A program made the translations under genes and the position numbers. The notes under the pieces are model-generated. The model did not search any database. It was not told where the DNA came from and was given only the letters and a program-made list of their open reading frames with translations. Below are positions 57,403-64,000 of a stretch of 64,000 bases of DNA, one piece after another (positions within the stretch are counted from its first letter, which is position 1; every line of letters starts with the position of its first letter). The stretch is taken from assembly GCA_963971305.1 (NCBI GenBank), contig OZ020303.1, forward strand, positions 32,786,106 to 32,850,105. The letters are read 5' to 3'. This stretch comes from Arcuatula senhousia. Taxonomy: Eukaryota; Mollusca; Bivalvia; Mytilida; Mytilidae.

Positions 57403-58179
57403 ATGGACTTTAATTGGAGCTTATGGAATTACTATCCAGCTATGAACCGACCGTTGTGTGGAAAATGTGGACAATATCATATATTCGGACAATGCAAAGC
57501 AAACATGAAACAGTGTTTTAATTGTCACAAGTTCGGACATTTTGCGAACCGATGCTGGTCTGCACCAAAGAACACTTTAACAGCTCGAAAACCGACCAAA
57601 TCACAGAAGAAAAAAGATCGCGATTCCCGTCGGATGAAGGAGTACAATGAAGCAAAACGTGGGTTAAGAGAAATGCCATTTAATGGATTGCGTGGATCGG
57701 TGTTCTTGAACTGTATAAGCACATCAGAAGGACTGAAAGCTGAATTAAATAGTACAAAAGAAAAATTGAAAAAGTGCAACAAAGTGATGGAAAATAAAGT
57801 TATTAAAGCCGAAAAGGCAAACAAATTGCTAAACCAGTCCGTGTTGAATCTGCGTCAACAGTTACAAGAAGCCCAATCCAAAGTCTTACAATTAGAACAG
57901 GAAAACATCGGAAAGGACACATTGTTTGTTATAGCCAAACTAAGATATGAAGAAGTGTATAAAGAGAGTGAAAAGTTCAAACAGGAAAATGTCGAATTAC
58001 AAGTGAAATTGTCAAAAGCAGAACAATTAATCCAGGACTTAAAACTGCAAGTTCAGCAAGTTGATGTTTTAAATAAAAAGATCGAAGAGTTGTCCGAGGA
58101 GCAAAATTGGATGCCAGGAGCACATTTCCATCAACCTGTTAGACGGACGAGAAATCATCGGAATCGTTTTTATAGATAG
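57403..58179 (+). CDS. Zinc-knuckle and coiled-coil protein of the LTR element
   Basis: 258 codons, starting at the first ATG after the 5' LTR; stop TAG. Residues 19-31 form a C-x2-C-x3-H-x4-C variant knuckle (CGKCGQYHIFGQC), and residues 38-51 a classic C-x2-C-x4-H-x4-C retroviral-type knuckle (CFNCHKFGHFANRC). A basic stretch (KSQKKKDRDSRRMKE) and, from about residue 105 to 235, a heptad-rich coiled coil follow; the C-terminus is basic (RRTRNHRNRFYR). In Gag proteins the knuckles normally follow the capsid; here there is no capsid and they come first. Likely binds element RNA and oligomerises (inference). I recognise no exact family. Confidence 0.82.
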   Translation: MDFNWSLWNYYPAMNRPLCGKCGQYHIFGQCKANMKQCFNCHKFGHFANRCWSAPKNTLTARKPTKSQKKKDRDSRRMKEYNEAKRGLREMPFNGLRGSVFLNCISTSEGLKAELNSTKEKLKKCNKVMENKVIKAEKANKLLNQSVLNLRQQLQEAQSKVLQLEQENIGKDTLFVIAKLRYEEVYKESEKFKQENVELQVKLSKAEQLIQDLKLQVQQVDVLNKKIEELSEEQNWMPGAHFHQPVRRTRNHRNRFYR

Positions 58180-58230
58180 CTTCAAATTATAAATTGACAT
58201 TCAGAATACCAAATTGACAATAATAACCGG

Positions 58231-58249
58231 GAGACGCGGGACGCGTCTC
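58231..58249. other. Hairpin before the 3' LTR
   Basis: GAGACGCG-GGA-CGCGTCTC, a perfect 8-bp stem between the ORF and the polypurine tract. Possible RNA structure in the element transcript; function unknown. Confidence 0.7.
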
Positions 58250-58269
58250 AATTTAACCCGGGAGGAATC

Positions 58270-58832
58270 TGTTATGCCGGAAATGGACTTAAAATTTGTG
58301 ATATTTTTATGTTTAAACTTTTTTGTTCTTTTATGGCCTTTAAATATTCTTATTTCACTTTTTTGTTCAAAATCTAGTTAAAATTCTTGTCACATTTGGT
58401 TATCACCTTTTAAAATAATAAGATATTTTCTCTGAGGTTAGATTAAGATTAGATGCATACTTGTGATGTTACTCAATTTCCATTAGTCTTTATTGTGTCA
58501 AAGATAATCTTGTTTGAATAACAAAGTACGTTAGTTGTGAATTAATCCATGATTAAGTTGTAAAAACGATATATATTTTTTTTTGTAATATTGGATGTAG
58601 TCAGTTTGGAGTCAGCGCTTAGACCTGACGCATCCGAATTCGTAAATAAATTAATTGTTGGAATTTAACATTGGTTATATCATGTATATATTGTTTTGTA
58701 TGTGGAAAGTTTTGTACCGTTGCCACTAAACATTTAAAGTGACATTTCAGGAACACATTACCAAGCCGAAAACGTTCACCGTAACAAAATTCATTAAAAA
58801 CCTCTCGCACAAGAAAATATACCAGCATCACA
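58270..58832 (+). repeat. 3' LTR
   Basis: 563 bp. Differs from the 5' LTR by a 10-bp insertion near 58681 and a few substitutions. Ends CATCACA before TAAC. Confidence 0.87.
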
Positions 58833-59267
58833 TAACTCTTACATCAGTCATTTGTAGAATGGTAGATGTAATACAAGAATAAATTAATATTTTAAAGTAT
58901 ATAGCTTCTAGAAACTACCTGATGTAATCCAGTAAAATAAGAAAAATTTAAGAGCTGATCTTGAACTTCATCAATTTCATCAAGTTCAAGATCAGCAAAA
59001 TAATGTACAAATTTAGATTATTTTACTTATTCTAGATATTTTTCTTTAAAATATGTTGTATTTTTATTTTTGATAACCAAATGTTTCATTTGAGACTAAT
59101 ATATATATGCAACACTAATGATAAAGTTGCTTAATTTATCTCAGAAGTGCACAACAAAACTGTTTTGCTAAATCTCGTGTTTTTGATATGGAAGGAGCTC
59201 GACGTCCCACGGCACCAGCTTGCTGGAAAAATGCCGAGGACGTCAGAGAAATCTCGGACTAATTCCA

Positions 59268-60269
59268 GTGCTGTTTATCGATTTTTTAAGGAGTAACCTC
59301 TTATCAGCAGCATTTGAATCAAAACAATGAAAGGTAATGCAGAAAGGGTGCATTACACATTACATTGAATTACTTGAGAAATACATTACCATTTTACATT
59401 AGCATCACTCCTTGCCTGTTAATAAGCAATCAATTATAAAAGTATCTTATATGATAGAGGCCTTTATATGTAATTATACAAATATTGTTCCTAACATACA
59501 ATTTATATTCATTGTTATATTTGTACTATAATATCTTTGATTGTTTGTTATATATGTACTATAATATCTTTGATTGTTTGTTATATATGTACTATAATAT
59601 CATTGATTGTATATGTACAATAATATGTTCATTGTTTTTTGTACGTTTGTGTTTGCTCAACTACTTTAGTATTTGTATGTTTAATTTTGCTTAACCTATT
59701 TGGTTTTTATTATTGGGACTCTTTATTTGCCATAATACACCGTGTAATAGTTGATTCGGATTTGGTTGAGCTTTAAAGATTTTCTACATATTGCCTAATA
59801 TTTCTTTTATATTCTCCTAATTGAACTCCGATAATGGGAGAGGTTTTCATTTGAGATTTTTTTTTTCTCCAATGTGAATTTGGAAAATCTTGTATGATTT
59901 TTGATCGTCCAAAAGTAACGGTGTGTTTCAGAATCGCATACTTTATAACAATCTGATAAAAATCTAAGGTACCTTTAGTAATCCAGTTCAAATCGTCCAC
60001 CAACGTGTTGACTATAATTTTCTTATTTATCAATACAATGTAGTTTGATTGTTTCTTTTTAAAAGTTTGTTAATACAATGTAAATACAAATGTATAGCTT
60101 CAAATTAAATTGAAATATGTGACCTCATTGTCCTACTGAAACAAATTAAAGGAAGTAGCTTCATAAGTTCAGTATTTTTGGTAATATTATACTACATTTT
60201 AACTACATGTAGTTTAAATCATTAACCTCCTGTATGTTTTACGAGATTCTTTGTTAATAAGAATACTAC
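59268..60269. repeat. HSPA12 intron 1, distal part, with 33-bp minisatellite
   Basis: 59512-59625 holds about four units of 'tgtttgttatatatgtacta' plus 'taatatctttgat' (~33 bp). The rest is AT-rich with no gene. Confidence 0.65.
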
Positions 60270-60581
60270 CTGTTGATCCATTACCGCTCTGTAAAGTTTC
60301 ATCTTAAATCCTTTTAAATAATACCAAGAGTTCTGTTCATTCTTCTTGCATATCTCAGTAAACTTATCTTCAGCGTCAAATCCAAAGGCAACAAACTCCT
60401 TTTTCGAGTTTAGCAGTATGGTAGACGGCGTTTTCTCTGATGTTCCTCTTCCGCTTTCGGGTGACCACATTGGAGTTGACACGTTGACGGGATTAGCTTC
60501 ATACTCATGACGGAATGAGAAGGCATACCCCGATCCATGACTTCCTAAGTCGATGGCAACCACAACCAGTTTATCAGGCAT
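60270..60581 (-). CDS. HSPA12: HSPA12-type HSP70, first coding exon
   Basis: The ATG at 60581-60579 begins MPDKLVVVAIDLGSHGSGYA, which contains the phosphate-1 motif of the HSP70/actin ATPase in its HSPA12 form. KTPSTILLNSKKEFVAFG, WYYLKGFKMKLY and MDQQ follow before donor gtagta. 312 nt, 104 codons, phase 0. An acceptor-like 'ttttacgcag' lies ~15 nt upstream, so the start codon sits near the beginning of this exon. With the other three exons the protein is 609 residues, close to other HSPA12 proteins. Expected location: cytosol. Confidence 0.93.
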
Positions 60582-61008
60582 TGCTTCCTAACTGCGTAAA
60601 ATCATGTATAATTCGTGTCAAAATGAGTCCATCTTTTTTAAATTTGAGATTCAAATGCTTTAATAGAGGAGAAAATTACATTCGACGTTAAAAAAATTCT
60701 TATCCAAATTATAAACTAGTTACACGGGTAATTTTATGTAAAAAACCATGTATAAAATTTTAAGGAACGAAATATTGACAACTGCAATATACGAAGAAAA
60801 GAAAAAAGTTTATAAATGTTTTTCTATTCGACATTGAAATATTGACAAAATAATCTCTTATCTTCAAAAGTTTAAATATTGAAAAATCAATGTTTTATTT
60901 TAAAAATACATGAAATTCATTGGTAATCATGGGTTTTATAAGATTTTAACAAATTTTAAAACATAAATTCAAATAAATAAAAATTTAAGATTTTAGCTTA
61001 ATTTTTAC
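60582..61008. other. HSPA12 5' UTR intron
   Basis: Between the acceptor near 60594 and the donor (gtaaaa) at 61008. AT-rich; nothing else. Confidence 0.65.
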
Positions 61009-61130
61009 CTGTTGTTTCTTTGAATCCAATCCAAGATCGAACAAGGAAGTTTACACTGTCAAAAAGAACCGGAAGTGGTGTCACTGAGGATAGGCTTGAT
61101 GCCAGTTGCCTTGCTGGCATATAAGGAAGT
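61009..61130 (-). promoter_or_regulatory. HSPA12 5' UTR exon and core promoter
   Basis: On the minus strand a non-coding segment ends ACAACAG at donor gtaaaa (61008). A perfect ETS-type ACCGGAAGTG lies at 61068-61077. A TTATATG stretch near 61118 could be a weak TATA-like element. I saw no clear heat-shock element (nGAAn inverted triplets). The transcription start is probably within 61070-61100 (inference). Confidence 0.55.
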
Positions 61131-62989
61131 CCAAATCCAGGCAAAGTAAAATAAGGTATGTCCTTTTCTTATTAATTATTTTCAATTTTTATATTATGTT
61201 TTTAAAAGAAGTTTTTAATATATATGTCTGTATTTTGAGTGGCATGCAGTAAATACAACTAGTGCTTGAATTTATATTACAAATTTAAACTTGTCTCTTT
61301 CAAATTACTAAAATCCATATATGTATATAAATATATATTATCCTTATACAGCGATACAATATCTTTAAAGGTTTAAATCGTACTTTACTGTGCGAAACTG
61401 CATATACTGTTTAAAGGATATCAATATATCTTTAAATTTTATTAAATGCCAATTAATCATGTAAAACCAAAGAGATGACTCCTATCATAAATTTACATTT
61501 GAGTAGTGCAAACTTCGATAAGCATGCAATGTTTATCGTCAACATGAACAAAAAAAAACCCATAAGATCATCATAATGTCTAGGTATAGATCATTTACTC
61601 GTCTATAATTCTTCCCAAGGCGAATGAATTAGATTCTAGGACTTTGAACAGAAAGGACGGTTCTTTATAGTAAAACAACACATTGGAGTACTCAGCATCG
61701 TATGTTTAAAGAACAAAACAAACAAAAAAGTTAGGGAAAAAACTACTTAGTTGCGTTTTACATTCACGATTCTGTTAAACGACTATGCAGATCACGAACG
61801 TGTTACCAAAGAGTCAGATTTTATTCTAGTTACAATATGAATGATAACCTTACAGGGCTGTATGTTGTTATGATTATAATGTATGGATAGAAACATTGTA
61901 CAAGTCCTTTTCCAAAAAATTGAAAAATGATCTAAAGCCTGTATAATTTTGTTCTTTTACTAAACTCAATACTCGTGCAAAGCGTATTACTTGTTACTGC
62001 AAAAAACCTTTTTTTATTTGTCTTTATAAGGCAGATAAAAAAAATCTTTTTTGCAATTCAATTTTAGTAGTTTCAATCATTAGTTCGTAAAATCAAGCAT
62101 GGTTTTCTTACCTTTAAAAGTTTATTTTTAATTCAAAACCTATAGAGGTATATGAATTTTAAAAGATTTTAAAAGTGTTGAAGTCTATAAAATATCTTCT
62201 TTCTTTATCTGCAACAGTTAATGTTACTTAAGTAACATTTACTGTTGCAGATCATATACTGCTTGTCTTTGTATCAAATCTTTAACTCAAGTATTAAAAA
62301 GCTATTTTTATTCATTTTAAAAAAGAAGTATAAAATTTCTTTCACATATATACATTCTCTTCTCAATGATTTTTTTCTTCAAATCTAGAGACCCGCAAAT
62401 TTTGAAATGACGCTTTATGGTCAGTCCACACACCTATAGCGTTCCTCTTAGACTTCATGCTTTGGATGGTAGAAAATCCTCCAATGGGCGAGTAATAATG
62501 CGGAAACTTTATTCTGTGGTTTTAATTTGAATACCCTGGCATTTTCGGTCTTTGCGGCAGAGTAGGTGATTAATGTAACGGGTGGAATATTCAGGCTAGT
62601 GGTGGTTAATTTTGTAATGACATTGTCACTATAATCATTGCCAGAGTTTTAAAGATAGACGTCTTCCGTCTAGAGCTGTGTTAAATGGCTAGCCTTTCGA
62701 AACACTAACCATCATCCCCATGTTGCAGTTAACAATTGTGTTTTTCTGTTGTTTCTTTTGTAGTGGTTATATATGTTACGCAAACAGATACTTGATCAAT
62801 CTTTTACATTGTTATTTTGCCTCCGATCGAGTGCGAGGAAAACAAAGAATGTAACATAAATTCATAGTTTTAGAGAAAACATTTTTATGGGTTTAATTTC
62901 TAAAAGTTTTGATTTTACCAAGAAAGGTGCGGTGCGTTTCAAAACAGGTCTAAAAACATGTAATTTGGTTTTGCTGTAGATGAATATTT
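61131..62989. other. Intergenic spacer upstream of HSPA12
   Basis: AT-rich. Contains a 46-bp near-perfect palindrome (62207-62252). No gene recognised. Confidence 0.5.
62207..62252. repeat. 46-bp near-perfect palindrome
   Basis: Two 23-bp halves (ATCTGCAACAGT at the outside, CTTAAG at the centre) pair with one mismatch and no loop. Not obviously part of any dispersed element here. Confidence 0.85.
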
Positions 62990-63488
62990 CAAAGAGTAAC
63001 CTCTCATCAGCAGTATTTGAATCAAAACATTAGTGTCAAAAACCAGAAACTATCGAAAGAAAAAAGCTCAAAATCAAACCGTTCGAAAAGGAAAGCCAAA
63101 TCTACAACCGATCGAGGACATCACCATGTGTAGTACAAGGAAGGAAAACATGTGTTTTAAACAATTTTAAATTTGAGCAATCGGTATTTCAATGATAAAT
63201 ATTAAATAACAAATATTTTAGTTAATTCGTGTCAGACAAGTCTGACAACAAGGCTTGTGCATGATTACTCTTGAGGACGTCAGGTCGACCACCAGCATCG
63301 GTTATCAATCCTCTGGTTTCAAACGAACATTGGAACTTCAAAAAACCAAAAGAATAGAAAGAAAAGTGCTCAAAACAAAAAAGGTTCGAACAGGGAAGAT
63401 AAAACCAGCACGGAGGAGATCTACAATACGCATTACAAAGGGGAAAAAAACTTACGTTTTTACATTTTTGCATTTAAACAGTTTAGTT
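62990..63488 (+). repeat. Duplicated block ending in 'gtcagacaagtctgac'
   Basis: About 63050-63245 and 63330-63480 share an A-rich core ('aaaaccaaaagaatagaaag' against 'aaaccagaaactatcgaaag'), and similar tails (gtcagaca-gt-tgac) occur near 63231 and 63812. 62993-63035 also matches 59290-59330. A 78-codon Lys/Arg-rich frame (63255-63491) is a product of this composition; I do not support it as a gene. Confidence 0.5.
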
Positions 63489-63730
63489 TAAACATATTTA
63501 TTTACCCTGGATTGGGAAACAAGCTTTATGCTTATATAAATCCCTCTCCAGCTAGCAGCTTGCGAGTAAGGCCTTTGTAGCGGCCCCAAATTGAGCCTAC
63601 TCTTATCGAACTCTACAAAGGGGTCTTTAACGTGCATGAGGTATTGCTCTCCACATACACGGGACAACCTTTTTCGTCCCTTCCGAAGGACTAGCATCGT
63701 TCCTTGAGACCATCCTCGCAAATGGTGTCA
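63489..63730 (-). repeat. SINE-like repeat, fuller copy
   Basis: Minus-strand copy of the family at 37.74-37.90 kb, extended 5' by 'catgcacgttaaagacccct', a motif also present (one change) at 42.43 kb. The tail has 'gtttcccaatccagggtaaa'. No pol III promoter boxes were confirmed. Confidence 0.6.
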
Positions 63731-64000
63731 AGAGAGAGTCGGAAAATTGGTTCATTTAAACAGTTTAATCGACAATATCAATGATAAAAAAAAATATGTT
63801 TGTAACTTCATGTCAGACATGTATGACGACCGACCAGGCTTGTAATACAACCTTACTAAACTGGCAATTAATACTTACTATAATATGAGATAGGCATTGC
63901 CTAAATGCGAGCACAGCAAAAATATAAGCTTAAATGTATTTTACATACCTTTCGAGATGAAGAAAGCCCCCCCCCCCATATCATGAAACATCAAAGATGG
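63731..64000. other. Right edge, no gene seen
   Basis: AT-rich with a poly-C run at 63969-63977. The 'gtcagacatgtatgac' near 63812 echoes the repeat at 63.23 kb. Confidence 0.4.

Larger units (their letters stand above)
56764..58832 (+). mobile_element. Compact LTR retroelement carrying a single zinc-knuckle/coiled-coil gene
   Basis: Direct repeats 56764-57316 (553 bp) and 58270-58832 (563 bp) begin TGTTATGCCGG and end CATCACA. They differ by a few substitutions and a 10-bp insertion. TAAC (56760-56763 and 58833-58836) is a 4-bp target duplication. A TGG-starting primer-binding-site candidate follows at 57319, and GGGAGGAA (58260-58267) before the right LTR fits a polypurine tract. Internal length ~950 bp: one ORF, no protease, RT or integrase. 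Non-autonomous, gag-like-only, and young. Confidence 0.87.
56633..59267. mobile_element. Foldback/TIR transposon split by an LTR element
   Basis: Arms 56641-56736 and 59167-59262 are inverted copies (TAGTCCGAGA outermost; 'ctgacgtcctcggcattttt', 'agctggtgccgtgggacgtc'). TAATTCCA occurs directly outside both arms (56633-56640, 59260-59267), giving a 6-8 bp target duplication. Without the inserted LTR element it would be about 560 bp. The interior holds a perfect 15-bp hairpin (58954-58996). Confidence 0.8.

Noticed and set aside
57525..57824. 99-codon antisense frame opposite the zinc-knuckle ORF
   Set aside because: Shadow of the real plus-strand gene.
57112..58831. Two near-identical 67-70 codon minus-strand frames
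   Set aside because: They are the LTRs read backwards, one per LTR.
63255..63491. 78-codon Lys/Arg-rich frame that could look like a histone-type or ribosomal protein
   Set aside because: Lies in a duplicated A-rich repeat; the parallel copy is not open in the same frame; no recognisable domain.

Overview
The window is AT-rich eukaryotic DNA with GT-AG introns and a very high load of short non-autonomous repeats. The repeats combine palindromic ends, internal tandem monomers of about 120-180 bp and GACGGACGG-type tails, a look known from bivalve 'pearl'/Helentron-associated elements. With an HSPA12-type gene also present (a family expanded in bivalves), this points to a bivalve mollusc, probably a mussel. 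The species assignment is inference.

Two host genes were assembled exon by exon, both on the minus strand. (1) Positions 686-29740 hold 15 coding exons of an SLF1 orthologue (SMC5/6 localisation factor 1, also called ANKRD32/BRCTx). Splice phases agree across all 14 introns. The exons encode two N-terminal BRCT domains, a long Ser/Thr-rich disordered region, a helical middle and the start of the ankyrin domain, about 1,197 residues in all. The gene leaves the window at the left edge. A candidate 5' UTR exon and promoter with ETS-like and E2F-like sites lies at 37.36-37.62 kb. (2) Positions 50879-61090 hold a complete HSPA12-type HSP70 gene: four coding exons, 609 residues, and a 5' UTR exon overlapping an ETS-like motif.

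Most of the rest is mobile DNA. SLF1 intron 14 contains a LINE (about 3.34-8.06 kb) with a coiled-coil ORF1 and an endonuclease/reverse transcriptase ORF2, all in one frame interrupted by two nonsense codons. SLF1 introns also carry many TIR/tandem-repeat elements. A 12-unit array (12.4-13.8 kb) was made from the 5' part of SLF1 exon 12, and a second partial copy of exon 8 sits at 20.86-20.92 kb. From 38 to 50 kb is a repeat-dominated intergenic zone with foldbacks, SINE-like pieces, LINE relics and a nested inverted structure from 43.8 to 50.2 kb.

The most unusual object is in HSPA12 intron 1. An LTR-flanked element (56764-58832, TG...CA ends, 4-bp target duplication) encodes only a 258-residue protein with two N-terminal zinc knuckles and a long coiled coil. 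It sits inside an older foldback transposon.

The two host genes have unrelated jobs (genome stability versus an HSP70-like ATPase). They share only strand and repeat-rich introns. No tRNA, rRNA or CRISPR array was seen.
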